NCBI RefSeq assembly: GCF_002148795.1
Contig: NZ_MPOB01000001.1
Span: forward strand, 496,001-560,000
Direction of reading: 5' to 3'
From: Oceanibaculum nanhaiense
GTDB taxonomy: Bacteria; Pseudomonadota; Alphaproteobacteria; Oceanibaculales; Oceanibaculaceae
Length of the DNA stretch: 64,000 nucleotides
Shown piece after piece: positions 17,466-27,189 of this stretch; within the stretch, counting starts at the first letter, position 1, and every line of letters begins with the position of its first letter. The position numbers and the translations under genes are program-made. The notes under the pieces are model-generated. The model searched no databases and was not told the origin of the DNA. It was given only the letters and a program-made list of their open reading frames with translations.

Positions 17466-18442
17466 TGCGCGGCGGTTTCGACCGTGATGCCGTAATCGCC
17501 GGGACCGCGCGCCTTCTGGTGAAAGCGCAGCTTGTGGGCATATTCCATCGGGTCCTTCGGCTTCACGTAGGCGCCCTCGGGATGATTCAGCCAGTCATAG
17601 AGGCGGGTCAGCAGGAAGCGCATCGCCGCCCCCCGGCACAGCACGGGCAGGGCCGCGATCTCGGCCTCGGTCGGCGGTCGCAGGCGGGCATAGGCGTTCA
17701 GCATCAGCCGCGCCTTGGTGATGTTGAAGCTGCCATCCGGCTCGAAGCACCAGGCGTTCAGGCAGACCGCGATGTCGTAGGCCAGCGCGTCGGTGCAGGC
17801 AAAATAGAAATCGATGACGCCGCTCAGCTCGGGGCCCTTGAAGAACACATTGTCGGGGAACAAATCGGCATGGATGACGCCGCGCGGCAGATCGTGCGGC
17901 CAGTGTGCCTCCAGATAATCCAGCTCCCCGCGCAGCATCTCGGCAAGGCCGGGACAGACCTCGTCGGCGCGGTCCGCGCATTTGTCGAACAGCGGCCGCC
18001 AGTCCTCCAGCGTCAGCCCGTTGCGCCGGGACAGGGTGAAATCCGCGCCGGCGGTGTGGAACTGGCCCATCGCGATTCCGACGCCGGTGCAGTGCTGCGG
18101 CTGGATGCGGCGCGGCCACATGCCGTCCAGGAAGCTGATGATCGCCGCCGGCTTGCCGTTCAGGTCGCGCAGCGTGCGGCCCTGGCGATCGTGCAGCGGC
18201 GTCGGGCAGGCCATGCCCTTGGCCGCCAGATGCTCCATTAGCCCCAGGAAGAAGGGCAGATCTTCCGGGTGAACCCGCTTTTCATAGAGCGTGAGGATGT
18301 AGCTGCCGGTGGCGGTGCGCAGCATGAAGTTGGAGTTCTCGACCCCTTCCGCGATGCCGGCGAAGCTGGTGACCTCGCCGATATCGTAGCTGGCGACGAA
18401 TGCCTGCAGATCCTCGTCGGAGACGGCGGTATAGACGGCCAT
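17462..18442 (-). CDS. thrB: Homoserine kinase, ThrB2 (APH-fold) type
   Basis: 326 residues of the aminoglycoside-phosphotransferase-like fold, not the GHMP fold of enterobacterial ThrB. Visible are the N-terminal ENSNFMLRT nucleotide-binding strand, the catalytic loop [12 protein letters not shown] and the metal-binding GVIDFYF. It phosphorylates L-homoserine for threonine synthesis. ATG 18442 ([12 protein letters not shown]) is the family start; an upstream extension to 18475 is not supported. It sits between ispH (48 bases upstream) and rnhA (four-base overlap), so the three are one operon. Confidence 0.95.
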   Translation of the reverse strand: MAVYTAVSDEDLQAFVASYDIGEVTSFAGIAEGVENSNFMLRTATGSYILTLYEKRVHPEDLPFFLGLMEHLAAKGMACPTPLHDRQGRTLRDLNGKPAAIISFLDGMWPRRIQPQHCTGVGIAMGQFHTAGADFTLSRRNGLTLEDWRPLFDKCADRADEVCPGLAEMLRGELDYLEAHWPHDLPRGVIHADLFPDNVFFKGPELSGVIDFYFACTDALAYDIAVCLNAWCFEPDGSFNITKARLMLNAYARLRPPTEAEIAALPVLCRGAAMRFLLTRLYDWLNHPEGAYVKPKDPMEYAHKLRFHQKARGPGDYGITVETAAQ

Positions 18443-18490
18443 GGAATCAGCGCGTGGTAAGGGGGGAGGGAGCAAACTGCCGATTGGGCG

Positions 18491-19435
18491 TCATGCGCTC
18501 AATACCTTGGGCAGCTTGAAGTGGATGTCCTCCTCGGCCGTCACCACTTCCTCCAGCGTCACGTCGAAGCGCTCGCGGCAGGCGTCGATCAGTTCATCGA
18601 CCAGCACATCCGGGGCCGAGGCGCCGGCGGTCACACCCAGCCGCGCGACACCGTCGAGGAAGGTCCAGTCCATCTGGTCGGCGCGCTGCAGCAGCATGGA
18701 TTTCGGGCAGCCGGCAACGCGCGCCACCTCGACAAGACGTTTCGAGTTGGAGGAGTTCGGCGCCCCGATCACCAGGATCGCGTCACAGCGCGCGGCGATG
18801 GCCTTCACCGCCTGCTGCCGGTTGGTGGTAGCGTAGCAGATATCCTCCTGCTTCGGCGCGGCGAGCTGCGGGAAGCGGCGGCGCAGCGCCTCGATGATCC
18901 CGGCCGTGTCATCGACCGACAGGGTGGTCTGCGTCACGTAGGCGATCTCGCGGTCGGCCGGCAGGTCGATGGTCTCGGCTTCCGCACTGGTCTCGATCAG
19001 CCGGACCGCACCTTCGGGCAACTGCCCCATCGTGCCGACCACCTCCGGATGGCCGGCATGGCCGATCAGCAGGATCAGCCGCCCCGCCGCGAAATGCCGC
19101 TCGGCCTCGCGGTGCACCTTGCTGACCAGCGGGCAGGTGGCGTCGAGATAGACCATGTTGCGTCGCTCCGCTTCGGCCGGCACCGATTTCGGCACGCCAT
19201 GGGCGGAGAACACGACCGGTGCGTCCGGCGGCACCTCGTCCAGCTCCTCGACGAAGATGGCGCCTTTTCTCTCCAGCGATTCGACGACGAAGCGGTTATG
19301 CACGATCTCGTGGCGCACATAGACCGGCGCGCCGAACTTCTCCAGCGACCGCTCGACGATCTGGATGGCGCGATCAACACCGGCGCAGAAGCCGCGCGGG
19401 CCGGCGAGCAGGAGGGTGAGGGGCGGTTTTGACAT
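18491..19435 (-). CDS. ispH: 4-hydroxy-3-methylbut-2-enyl diphosphate reductase
   Basis: 314 residues with the three iron-sulfur cysteines C17 ([12 protein letters not shown]), C101 ([12 protein letters not shown]) and C200 ([11 protein letters not shown]), plus the substrate-binding histidines in EIVHN and IGHAGHPEV. IspH is the last enzyme of the MEP isoprenoid pathway, reducing HMBPP to IPP and DMAPP. It is the first gene of the ispH-thrB-rnhA operon; the promoter should lie in 19436-19651, a region that also holds a short tandem duplication. Confidence 0.97.
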   Translation of the reverse strand: MSKPPLTLLLAGPRGFCAGVDRAIQIVERSLEKFGAPVYVRHEIVHNRFVVESLERKGAIFVEELDEVPPDAPVVFSAHGVPKSVPAEAERRNMVYLDATCPLVSKVHREAERHFAAGRLILLIGHAGHPEVVGTMGQLPEGAVRLIETSAEAETIDLPADREIAYVTQTTLSVDDTAGIIEALRRRFPQLAAPKQEDICYATTNRQQAVKAIAARCDAILVIGAPNSSNSKRLVEVARVAGCPKSMLLQRADQMDWTFLDGVARLGVTAGASAPDVLVDELIDACRERFDVTLEEVVTAEEDIHFKLPKVLSA

Positions 19436-19543
19436 GCCGTTCTATATGGTGCCGCAATTGCCGGATCGCAGACCGCCGTCCCCACTTTTTCCAGCCGGGC
19501 CGGCACGCTGCCGAATTGGCGACACCCTAATACAGCCGGCCCA

Positions 19544-19579
19544 AGGGCGAAACCGGGTTTTAGGGCGAAACCGGGTTTT
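19544..19579. repeat. Tandem direct repeat, 2 x 18 bp
   Basis: The 18-base unit AGGGCGAAACCGGGTTTT occurs twice head to tail with no mismatch at 19544-19561 and 19562-19579. It is in the 216-base divergent region between ispH and the lipoprotein gene. It may be a slippage duplication or a pair of protein-binding sites; nothing more can be said from this window. Confidence 0.9.
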
Positions 19580-19651
19580 GCGGGGACGGGCGGGACAGGC
19601 TATAGAGTGTCAGACCCTGTTTCCGATCCCAGCAACGGATAGCGCCGCTTC

Positions 19652-20212
19652 ATGAAACGCCTCCTGCCCGCTTTGACGCGTTCCTTCCTCCGCCCGCCGC
19701 TGTTCTTCATGGTGCCGGCCCTGCTGCTGGCCGGCTGCGGATCGATGTTCGGCCCTTCGGCGCCGCCACCGGCCTGTCCGGACGCGCGCGTCGTCGCCAA
19801 TCTGGATCGTATGACACAGTACCGTACCGGCGAGGGGCGCGACCTGACCGACGTGCTGTTCGAGGCGCGTATCGGCGACCTGGCAGGCGCCTGCGGCTAT
19901 GACGAGGAGTCACTGGAGGTCGGGATCATCGTGCCGATCCAGATCGCGCGCGGGCCGGCCAATCAGGAGCGTGTTGCCCGGCTGGAATATTTCGTCGCGA
20001 TCCAGAACCCGGAAGGAACTGTCATCGCCAAACGAAGCTTCCCGGTCGAGGTCGCGTTCGAACGCAACCAGAGCCGGGCGCTGTTTACCGATGAGCTGGA
20101 GCAGCGCATCCCGCTGGCCGATCTGAACCAGGGGCCGGCCTATCGGATCCTGCTGGGCTTCCAGCTCAGCGAGGATCAGGTGCAGGACAATATCCGCCGC
20201 CGTCAGCGCTGA
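19652..20212 (+). CDS. Predicted outer-envelope lipoprotein, unknown function
   Basis: 186 residues with a lipoprotein signal peptide ending in LLLAGC (lipobox cysteine C29). The mature part begins with a Pro-rich linker and a conserved-looking CPDARVVANLDRMTQY segment, followed by a beta-rich domain. No residue triad or domain name is recognisable. It is monocistronic and followed by a good intrinsic terminator. The promoter lies in the region shared with the divergent ispH. Confidence 0.75.
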   Translation: MKRLLPALTRSFLRPPLFFMVPALLLAGCGSMFGPSAPPPACPDARVVANLDRMTQYRTGEGRDLTDVLFEARIGDLAGACGYDEESLEVGIIVPIQIARGPANQERVARLEYFVAIQNPEGTVIAKRSFPVEVAFERNQSRALFTDELEQRIPLADLNQGPAYRILLGFQLSEDQVQDNIRRRQR

Positions 20213-20235
20213 TTTCCCGGATTCTGTCCGGTCCG

Positions 20236-20269
20236 AAACGGCCCCGGCATGCTCCGGGGCCGTTTTTTA
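20236..20269 (+). terminator. Rho-independent terminator after the lipoprotein gene
   Basis: A hairpin with arms AAACGGCCCCGG and CCGGGGCCGTTT, a short CATGCT loop, and a following T-rich tail (TTTTTT). It lies 24 bases after the lipoprotein stop codon. Confidence 0.9.
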
Positions 20270-20302
20270 TTGCCCGGAAAGAAGCAGGGTTTTCTCATAA
20301 AG

Positions 20303-20331
20303 TGCGAATTAGACTAAGAATCAGTTGCAAA
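20303..20331. promoter_or_regulatory. Fur-like palindrome upstream of the TonB receptor
   Basis: An AT-rich imperfect dyad running from TGCGAATTAG to AGTTGCAAA, with the core AAGAATCAG. The outer TGC/GCA pairs and much of the inside are symmetric. It resembles the TGCnAATnATTCTnA-type Fur sites known in alphaproteobacteria. It is about 75 bases upstream of the receptor start, a position fitting promoter occlusion. The match is by eye only. Confidence 0.4.
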
Positions 20332-20404
20332 TAAATATTCCCCTCCCTAGGGTCGCGGCATAGGCGGCGGGGGCCGCAATTCTTGACCTGGAGGGGCTAA
20401 CGAT

Positions 20405-22345
20405 ATGAAGCGCACAGTTGCGGTGGCTGGCAAGGCTGCCTTCCTTGTCTGTCTGGCCGGTACGGCGGCGGCGGAGACCTACAATCTGGAACCGGTGGTG
20501 GTGGAAAGCGGCACCGTGCATTCGTCGCAGTCGGTCCGGGAAAATGTGGAGGCCGCCGGCGAGGTCACCCGCAGCAGCAGCTATGTCGATGGCTCGGTCA
20601 TCCAGAATCTGAACCCGGTGAACACCGGCGACGCGCTGCGCTATTCGACGCTCGGCATCATCAACCCGCCGGGCAACGGTAATCGCTTCGGCGGCGGCAC
20701 CAAGATCCGTACCTCGGGCGACACTGGCGCCACAAATTCCATCGATGGGCTGCCGGCCTTCAGGGCAGCCGGCCAGGAGGGCGGCGGTTACACCAACACC
20801 ACCATCCCCTCGATCGCCATCGACAGCATCGGTGTGCTGCGTGGCGGCCGTGCGGTCGGTTATGGAAATGGCACGGATGGCGGCGTGATCGAGACCCGCA
20901 TCAAGTCCGGGCGCGGTTACAAGGATCATGCGGCGGTTTCGCTGGATCTGAGTTCCGCCATGGAAGCCAACACCCAGGCGGAGTTCGCGCACGGCACGGA
21001 GAAGTGGGACTACTACGTTGCCGGCAGCTGGCTGGAAGCCGACTTTGACGGCAAGCCCGACAATCTGGACGGGCAACATGTGCGCGGTGGCCTCGGCAAG
21101 TTCGGCTATAATTTCAGCGAGGATACGCGGGTCGAGCTGCTGGGCATCATGAGCCGCTCCGAGCCTGACATCATCCGTAACGGCAACGAGGAGCCGATCC
21201 GCACCTCCGCCAATGTGCTGGCGCTGACCCTGGATCACCGGCTGTCGGACAGCCAGAGCGTGCGGGCCGGCCTGTTCCACAATGACAGCCATGCCCTGTG
21301 GGGTGCCCGCAACCGCGACCGTGAAGTCAACAACGACATCCTGTTCGCCGACCATTATCTGGATGTGCCGCTCAGCGATAGCGTGCGCTATCTGGGCACG
21401 GTCGGCGGCGAGGTGAAGCGCACCGAATATCTGCGCGACAACCAGTGGGACGCGAATTTCACCGATGTCGCGCTGAAGTCGATCAACACGCTGCGCTTCG
21501 ACGACAATCTCACCATCACCGCCGGCGCGCGTCACACCTGGTTCGAGAATGACGTGAAGCTGAATGGCGTGGAGCAGCCGGACAACCTGGCCGAGGACAA
21601 GATCTGGTCCTACGAGCTGGGGGCCTCCTACAGCGTGCTGCCGGATACGCGGGTGCGCGCCTCGGTTTCCACCGGCTATAACCGCTACATCGGAAAATAC
21701 GGTAACTACGGGACAGATGCGCTGAATCCCGCTGGTGCAGGTGACAATATTGTCGAATCGCTGACCTACGAAATCGGCGTGCGGCAGGATTTCAGCTTCG
21801 GCTATTTCGACGTCGCGCTGTTCGACACCGAACAGGACGGTGTGGCGCGGCGCAATGGCGGCGCCATCGAGAGCATGATCGTCGATCAGCAGGGGCTGGA
21901 GGTCGAGGGGCTGTGGCGCGCCAGCCGGAAGCTGACCTTCACCGCCAATTATTTTCAGCTTCTCGATGTTGAGGCGACCCGCGCCGATGGCAGCAATGCC
22001 AACGGCAATATCTTTTACGGCACAGACGGCGTGTCGCTGCCGGATTATCAGCTGAGTGTCCAGGCGACTTACGCGATGACCGATACGGTCACCCTGTGGG
22101 GGCTGGCCTACCACACCGGTGGCTACGAGGCGGAAAATCTCGACGGATCGATCACCGAGCGCGATGGCTTCACCAAGCTCGACATCGGCGGTTCCTGGAA
22201 GGTGCAGCCGAACTGGGCGCTGCGAGCGCGGGTCGAAAACCTGTTCGACGAGCGCTCCTTCGGCTCCACCATTGCCGGCACCACGGCCAATGATGGCGGC
22301 AATCTCGGCACCGTGTTCTGGATCGGCACCGACTACACTTTCTAA
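20405..22345 (+). CDS. TonB-dependent outer membrane receptor
   Basis: 646 residues. A signal peptide (cleavage near AAAE, residue 23) is followed by a plug domain (about 30-170, with RTSGDTGATNSIDGLPA and SIAIDSIGVLRGG) and a 22-strand-type beta barrel ending in the terminal aromatic YTF. The usual TonB box is not obvious; the segment NLEPVVVESG near residue 26 may serve. It imports a siderophore, cobalamin or other large substrate with TonB-ExbB-ExbD energy; the substrate cannot be assigned. It is monocistronic, preceded by a GGAGG ribosome-binding site and a Fur-like dyad, which suggests iron control. No inner-membrane transporter is adjacent. Confidence 0.9.
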   Translation: MKRTVAVAGKAAFLVCLAGTAAAETYNLEPVVVESGTVHSSQSVRENVEAAGEVTRSSSYVDGSVIQNLNPVNTGDALRYSTLGIINPPGNGNRFGGGTKIRTSGDTGATNSIDGLPAFRAAGQEGGGYTNTTIPSIAIDSIGVLRGGRAVGYGNGTDGGVIETRIKSGRGYKDHAAVSLDLSSAMEANTQAEFAHGTEKWDYYVAGSWLEADFDGKPDNLDGQHVRGGLGKFGYNFSEDTRVELLGIMSRSEPDIIRNGNEEPIRTSANVLALTLDHRLSDSQSVRAGLFHNDSHALWGARNRDREVNNDILFADHYLDVPLSDSVRYLGTVGGEVKRTEYLRDNQWDANFTDVALKSINTLRFDDNLTITAGARHTWFENDVKLNGVEQPDNLAEDKIWSYELGASYSVLPDTRVRASVSTGYNRYIGKYGNYGTDALNPAGAGDNIVESLTYEIGVRQDFSFGYFDVALFDTEQDGVARRNGGAIESMIVDQQGLEVEGLWRASRKLTFTANYFQLLDVEATRADGSNANGNIFYGTDGVSLPDYQLSVQATYAMTDTVTLWGLAYHTGGYEAENLDGSITERDGFTKLDIGGSWKVQPNWALRARVENLFDERSFGSTIAGTTANDGGNLGTVFWIGTDYTF

Positions 22346-22393
22346 GGGTGATTTGACAGGATGGAGCGGAGACGGCGCGTCACCAGAGTCGCG

Positions 22394-22422
22394 TTGACTT
22401 TCGCCCCATCCCGTCACATCTT
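22394..22422 (+). promoter_or_regulatory. Candidate promoter of the gcv operon
   Basis: TTGACT at 22394-22399, a 17-base spacer and CATCTT at 22417-22422. Transcription would start near 22429, a few bases before the first glycine aptamer begins. The -35 is strong and the -10 is modest, as is common in alphaproteobacteria. Confidence 0.45.
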
Positions 22423-22437
22423 GCCCGCAGTCCGCTG

Positions 22438-22640
22438 AACCTTGCGGGAGAGATCGGTCGCATGTCTCGCGGCCGGCGCCGAAGGAGCAATCCACCCCGG
22501 AAACTCTCAGGCAAAAGGACCGCAAGGGAAGGACTCTCTGGAAAGCAGACAGGCCATGGTCGGCCTGTCTCACCCAAGGTGAAAGCCGCGGGGGCTTCGG
22601 CCCTTTCGGTCAATCTCTCAGGTCCGACGACAGAGGGGGT
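22438..22640 (+). promoter_or_regulatory. Tandem glycine riboswitch
   Basis: Two consecutive glycine aptamers precede gcvT. Aptamer 1 (about 22441-22527) has the GCGGGAGAG start, the GCCGAAGGAGCAA core and CTCTCAGGCAAAAGGACCGC end. Aptamer 2 (about 22528-22638) has GGACTCTCTGGAAAGC, the ACCCAAGGTGAAAGC core and CAATCTCTCAGGTCC followed by GACAGAG. Each has a long variable P3a-like stem. Glycine binding in this class normally turns expression of the glycine cleavage genes on. With the flanking leader it fills the 363-base gap between the receptor and gcvT; the expression platform (22640-22708) includes GCGCAATCGACCGCGC, able to form a hairpin near the gcvT start, with no T-run, so control may act on translation. 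Confidence 0.95.
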
Positions 22641-22708
22641 GCCGGTCTGTAGAAGGCGCAATCGACCGCGCCGACCGGCATCATGAAATGTCGGGAAGGA
22701 CCGAGCCG

Positions 22709-23815
22709 ATGAGCGCCGAAACCCTGTTCACCACGCCGCTGAACGCCCTGCACCGGGAGCTGGGCGGCAAGATGGTGGAATTCGCCGGCTACGAGATGCC
22801 GGTGCAGTATCCCGCCGGCATCATGGCCGAGCATCTCCACACCCGTGAGAAGGCCGGCCTGTTCGACGTCTCGCATATGGGCCAGGTGAAGCTGTCCGGC
22901 GAGAATGTCGCCGAAGCGCTGGAAACCCTGGTGCCCGGCGAAATCCAGGCGCTGAAGCCGGGCCGCCAGCGCTACACCCTGTTCACCAACGAACAGGGCG
23001 GCATCCTGGACGACCTCATGGTCAGCTGCTTCAACGATCATCTGTTCCTGGTGGTGAATGCCGGCTGCAAGGGCCAGGACATCGAGCATATGCGCGCGCA
23101 TTTGCCGGCCGGCGTGAAGCTGGAGGTGATGTTCGAGCGCGCGCTGCTGGCGCTGCAGGGGCCGGCCGCCAAGATTGTGATGGGCCGTCTCGGGCCGGCC
23201 GGCACCGAGCTGACCTTCATGGGCGCTGCACGGGTCGAGATCGGCGGCATCTGGTGCACCGTCACCCGCAGCGGCTATACCGGCGAGGACGGGTTCGAGA
23301 TTTCCGTCGATGAGGACAAGGCCGAAAAACTCGCCCGGCTGCTGCTGGACCAGCCGGAGGTCATGCCGATTGGCCTGGGTGCCCGCGATTCGCTGCGGCT
23401 GGAAGCTGGCCTGTGCCTCTATGGCCATGACATCGACACCACAACCACGCCGATCGAGGCCGATCTTGCCTGGGCCATCGGCAAGCGCCGGCGCGAGGAA
23501 GGCGGCTTCCCCGGCGCCGATATCATCCTCGACCAGCTGAAGAACGGCACGGCGCGCAAGCGCGTCGGCATCCGCCCGGAAGGCCGCGCCCCGGCGCGCG
23601 AGCATACCGAGCTGACGGACGCCGATGGCCGCAGGATCGGCGAGATCACCAGCGGCGGCTTCGGTCCCAGCGTCGGTGCGCCGGTCGCCATGGGCTATGT
23701 CGAGACCGCTTCCGCTTCCGAGGGCACGGAAATCAACGCCAAGGTCCGCGGCAAGGCGCTGCCGGCCAAAGTGGCATCCATGCCTTTCACCCCCCATCGT
23801 TACCATCGCGGCTAG
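22709..23815 (+). CDS. gcvT: Glycine cleavage system T protein (aminomethyltransferase)
   Basis: 368 residues beginning MSAETLFTTPLNALHRELGGKMVEFAGYEMPVQ (shown by its ATG at 22709), the classical GcvT N-terminus. The folate-binding barrel (about 10-265) contains LFDVSHMGQ and YTGEDGFEIS, and the C-terminal beta-barrel domain covers about 275-360. It transfers the methylene group from GcvH-bound aminomethyl to tetrahydrofolate and releases ammonia. A GGAAGGA sequence precedes the chosen start; an ATG at 22688 has no ribosome-binding site. It heads the gcvT-gcvH-gcvPA-gcvPB operon under the glycine riboswitch. Confidence 0.97.
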   Translation: MSAETLFTTPLNALHRELGGKMVEFAGYEMPVQYPAGIMAEHLHTREKAGLFDVSHMGQVKLSGENVAEALETLVPGEIQALKPGRQRYTLFTNEQGGILDDLMVSCFNDHLFLVVNAGCKGQDIEHMRAHLPAGVKLEVMFERALLALQGPAAKIVMGRLGPAGTELTFMGAARVEIGGIWCTVTRSGYTGEDGFEISVDEDKAEKLARLLLDQPEVMPIGLGARDSLRLEAGLCLYGHDIDTTTTPIEADLAWAIGKRRREEGGFPGADIILDQLKNGTARKRVGIRPEGRAPAREHTELTDADGRRIGEITSGGFGPSVGAPVAMGYVETASASEGTEINAKVRGKALPAKVASMPFTPHRYHRG

Positions 23816-23827
23816 GAGTTGCGCAGC

Positions 23828-24199
23828 ATGACCAGGAAATACACCGAAGATCACGAGTGGGTCGAAATCGCCGGCGACATCGCCACTGTCGGCATCACCG
23901 ACTATGCGCAGCAGCAGCTGGGCGACGTCGTGTTCGTCGAGCTGCCGGCCGCCGGCAAGAAGGTGACCAAGGGCGGCGAGGCGGCCGTGGTCGAATCGGT
24001 GAAGGCGGCCAGCGAGGTCTATGCCCCGCTGACCGGCGAGGTCACCGAGACCAATGCCGATCTGGAAGCCGCCCCCGGCACGGTGAATGAGGACCCGCAC
24101 GGCAAGGGCTGGTTCTTCAAGATGAAGCTCAGCGACAAGGGCGAGCTCGACGGCCTGATGGATGAGGCCGGCTACAAGTCCTATGTGGAGGGGCTCTAA
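23828..24199 (+). CDS. gcvH: Glycine cleavage system H protein
   Basis: 123 residues, starting [14 protein letters not shown]. The lipoylated lysine is K59 in [14 protein letters not shown]. This small carrier shuttles the aminomethyl group between the P, T and L proteins. The ATG at 23828 has an AGGAG ribosome-binding site nine bases upstream, overlapping the end of gcvT; a start at 23819 is less likely. Confidence 0.98.
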   Translation: MTRKYTEDHEWVEIAGDIATVGITDYAQQQLGDVVFVELPAAGKKVTKGGEAAVVESVKAASEVYAPLTGEVTETNADLEAAPGTVNEDPHGKGWFFKMKLSDKGELDGLMDEAGYKSYVEGL

Positions 24200-24204
24200 G
24201 CATC

Positions 24205-25557
24205 ATGCGCTACCTACCGCTGACCGAGGCCGACCGGCGGGCCATGCTGGCCGCCATCGGCGTTCCCTCGGTCGATAGCCTGTTCCGCGATGTGCCGGAA
24301 TCCGCCTGGCTGAAGAAGCCCATCGACGGCCTGCCCGACCATATGGGCGAGCTGGAGGTGGACCGCGCGCTCTCCGCCATGGCGGCCAAGAGCATGACCG
24401 CCGGCAGCGTCCCCTTCTTCGTCGGCGGCGGGGCCTACAAGCATCATGTTCCCTCCTCGGTGGATCATCTGATCCAGCGCGGCGAGTTCATGACCTCCTA
24501 CACGCCCTACCAGCCGGAAATCACCCAGGGCACGCTGCAGTACCTGTTCGAATTCCAGACCCAGGTGGCGCTGATCACCGGCATGGATGTGGCCAACGCC
24601 TCGATGTATGACGGCTCGACCGCCGCCGCCGAGGCGGTGGTGATGGCGAACCGCGTGACCCGGCGCAACAAGGCGGTGCTGTCGGGCAATCTGCATCCGA
24701 TGTACCGCGCGGTCATCGAGACCCATGCCAAGCTGCTGGATTTCGAGGCGGTGACCGGCCGCATCGAGCCCAAGGGCGCGTCGGGCGGGGCTGACGATCT
24801 GATCGGCAAGATCGACGAGACCACCTCCTGCGTCGTCGTGCAGAATCCGGATTTCTTCGGCAACCTCACCGACTTCACCAAGCTGGCCGAGGCCTGCCAG
24901 GCCAAGGGCGCTCTACTAATCGTCGCGGTGACGGAGATCGTCTCGCTTGGGGCGGTGAAATCGCCGGGCGAGATGGGCGCGGACATCGTGGTGGCCGAGG
25001 GCCAGTCGATCGGCAACGCGCTGAATTTCGGCGGCCCCTATGTCGGCCTGTTCGCCACCAAGGAGAAATATGTACGGCAGATGCCGGGCCGCCTTGCCGG
25101 GCAGACCGTGGATGCCGCCGGAAGGCGCGGCTGGGTGCTGACGCTGTCCACCCGCGAGCAGCATATCCGCCGCGAGAAGGCGACCAGCAACATCTGCACG
25201 AATTCCGGCCTGTGCGCGCTGGCCTTCACCATCCACATGTCGCTGCTGGGCGAGGATGGGTTCACGCGCCTTGCCGAGCTGAACCATGCGGCGGCGGTGA
25301 CGCTGGCCGGCAAGCTGGCGGGCGTGAAGGGTGTGGAGGTGCTGACGGACAGCTTCTTCAACGAATTCACTGTGCGCCTGTCGAAGCCGGCGGCGGAGGT
25401 TGTCGAGGCGCTGGCGGCGAAGAATATCCTGGCTGGCATCCCGGTCTCCCGCCTGATTCCCGGCCATGACGATCTGCTGGTCATCGCCGTCACCGAAGTG
25501 AACACGCAAGCCGATATGGACGCCCTGGCAAAGGGCCTCAGCGAGGTGCTGTCATGA
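24205..25557 (+). CDS. gcvPA: Glycine dehydrogenase (decarboxylating) subunit 1
   Basis: 450 residues, the N-terminal half of the split P protein, starting [20 protein letters not shown]. Segments typical of GcvPA include [33 protein letters not shown] and [14 protein letters not shown]. It forms a heterotetramer with GcvPB; together they decarboxylate glycine with PLP. A split P protein is the alphaproteobacterial and Gram-positive arrangement. Its stop overlaps the gcvPB start by four bases. Confidence 0.97.
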   Translation: MRYLPLTEADRRAMLAAIGVPSVDSLFRDVPESAWLKKPIDGLPDHMGELEVDRALSAMAAKSMTAGSVPFFVGGGAYKHHVPSSVDHLIQRGEFMTSYTPYQPEITQGTLQYLFEFQTQVALITGMDVANASMYDGSTAAAEAVVMANRVTRRNKAVLSGNLHPMYRAVIETHAKLLDFEAVTGRIEPKGASGGADDLIGKIDETTSCVVVQNPDFFGNLTDFTKLAEACQAKGALLIVAVTEIVSLGAVKSPGEMGADIVVAEGQSIGNALNFGGPYVGLFATKEKYVRQMPGRLAGQTVDAAGRRGWVLTLSTREQHIRREKATSNICTNSGLCALAFTIHMSLLGEDGFTRLAELNHAAAVTLAGKLAGVKGVEVLTDSFFNEFTVRLSKPAAEVVEALAAKNILAGIPVSRLIPGHDDLLVIAVTEVNTQADMDALAKGLSEVLS

Positions 25558-27110
25558 GCGACTGGAGCAAGGCTTTGTCCTCCTTCGAGGGGGCGGCGGA
25601 GAACATGCCGACCATGACCGGCAATCTGGGCCTGCAGCTGGAAGAGCCGCTGATCTTCGAGCAGGGCGAGGACGGCCGCACCGGCGTCGATCTGCCGCCG
25701 GTACCGAAGGTCGGGAGCAAGCTGGGCGGCCTGGCGCGCAAGGGCAAGATCGGCCTGCCCGGCCTGTCGGAGCCGCAGGTGGTGCGGCACTATACCCGCC
25801 TCAGCCAGAAGAACTACGCCATCGATGCCGGGCTGTACCCGCTGGGTTCCTGCACGATGAAGCATAATCCGCGGCTGAACGAGAAGATGGCCCGGCTGGC
25901 CGGCTTCTCCGACGTGCATCCGCTGCAGCCGGTCTCCACCGTGCAGGGCGCCCTGGAGCTGATCGACACGCTGGCACACTGGCTGAAGACGCTGACCGGC
26001 ATGCCGGCCGTCGCCATGTCGCCGGCTGCCGGCGCGCATGGCGAGCTGTGCGGCATGATGGCGATCCGCGCCGCCATCGAGGCGAAGGGCGAACGCCGCA
26101 CCCGCGTGCTGGTGCCGGAATCGGCGCATGGCACCAACCCCGCCACGGCGGCGGCCTGCGGCTACACCGTCGATCCGATCCCGGCCAACGAGCGCGGCCG
26201 TGTCGATATCGAGGCCTTCCGGGCGAAGCTGGGGCCGGATGTCGCGGCGGTGATGATCACCAACCCGAACACCTGCGGGCTGTTCGAGAGCGAGATCATC
26301 GAGATCGCCGAGCTGATCCATTCGGTCGGCGGCTATTTCTACTGTGACGGCGCCAATTTCAACGCCATCGTCGGTCGGGTGCGTCCGGGCGATCTCGGCG
26401 TCGATGCCATGCACATCAACCTGCACAAGACCTTCTCCACCCCGCATGGCGGCGGCGGCCCGGGCGCCGGCCCGGTCGTGCTGTCGGAGGCTCTGGCGAA
26501 GTTCGTGCCGGTGCCCTATGTCGTGCACGGCAAGGACGGCTACAGCGTTGTCGAGAGCGAGGGGGCGGCGGAGGACGGCTTTGGCCGGCTGAAGGCCTTC
26601 CACGGCCAGATGGGCATGTTCGTGCGCGCGCTCACCTACATGATGAGCCACGGGGCGGACGGGCTGCGCCAGGTCGCCAGCGACGCGGTGCTGAATGCCA
26701 ACTACATCCTCGCCTGCCTGAAGGACGAGATGAGCCCGGCCTTCGATGGTCCGTGCATGCATGAGGCGCTGTTCGACGATGATTTCCTGAAGGGTACCGG
26801 CGTTACCACGCTCGATTTCGCCAAGGCGATGATCGACGAGGGCTACCATCCGATGACCATGTATTTCCCGCTGGTCGTCCATGGTGCTCTGCTGATCGAG
26901 CCGACCGAGACCGAGAGCAAGGAGGCGATCGATCAGTTCATCGCCGTGCTCGCCGGCCTCGCGAAGAAGGCGAAGCAGGGCGATCAGGCTGACTGGTTCA
27001 AGGCCGCACCGCGCTTCACCCCGCGCCGCCGGCTGGACGAGACGGCCGCCGCCCGCAAGCCGATGCTGCGCTGGAAGCCAGAAGAACAGTCGAAGGACGC
27101 GGCGGACTGA
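25554..27110 (+). CDS. gcvPB: Glycine dehydrogenase (decarboxylating) subunit 2
   Basis: 518 residues, the C-terminal half of the split P protein, carrying the PLP-binding lysine K292 in [18 protein letters not shown]. Other family segments are [14 protein letters not shown] and [16 protein letters not shown]. The ATGA overlap with gcvPA gives tight translational coupling, suited to a stoichiometric complex. A strong terminator 27 bases downstream ends the operon. Confidence 0.98.
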   Translation: MSDWSKALSSFEGAAENMPTMTGNLGLQLEEPLIFEQGEDGRTGVDLPPVPKVGSKLGGLARKGKIGLPGLSEPQVVRHYTRLSQKNYAIDAGLYPLGSCTMKHNPRLNEKMARLAGFSDVHPLQPVSTVQGALELIDTLAHWLKTLTGMPAVAMSPAAGAHGELCGMMAIRAAIEAKGERRTRVLVPESAHGTNPATAAACGYTVDPIPANERGRVDIEAFRAKLGPDVAAVMITNPNTCGLFESEIIEIAELIHSVGGYFYCDGANFNAIVGRVRPGDLGVDAMHINLHKTFSTPHGGGGPGAGPVVLSEALAKFVPVPYVVHGKDGYSVVESEGAAEDGFGRLKAFHGQMGMFVRALTYMMSHGADGLRQVASDAVLNANYILACLKDEMSPAFDGPCMHEALFDDDFLKGTGVTTLDFAKAMIDEGYHPMTMYFPLVVHGALLIEPTETESKEAIDQFIAVLAGLAKKAKQGDQADWFKAAPRFTPRRRLDETAAARKPMLRWKPEEQSKDAAD

Positions 27111-27136
27111 GCTTCGCGGTTTCGAAAGACAGGGAA

Positions 27137-27167
27137 AAGGGCGCTCCGAGGGGGCGCCCTTTTTTTA
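27137..27167 (+). terminator. Rho-independent terminator of the gcv operon
   Basis: Arms AAGGGCGC (27137-27144) and GCGCCCTT (27154-27161) with a TCCGAGGGG loop, followed by a run of seven T. The A-run on the left also allows use from the opposite strand for folC transcripts. Confidence 0.92.
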
Positions 27168-27189
27168 ATCGCTATCCTCGGATGAAGCC

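Noticed and set aside
22353-22358. TTGACA upstream of the gcv riboswitch as the promoter -35, in a 13-base stretch (TTTGACAGGATGG) also found near 38754
   Set aside because: No acceptable -10 lies 16-18 bases downstream at 22376, and the site at 22394 fits better. The shared 13-mer is short and may be chance.
20321-22573. A 750-codon minus-strand frame across the TonB receptor
   Set aside because: The plus strand encodes a clear receptor with signal peptide and terminal aromatic residue; the antisense frame has typical shadow composition.
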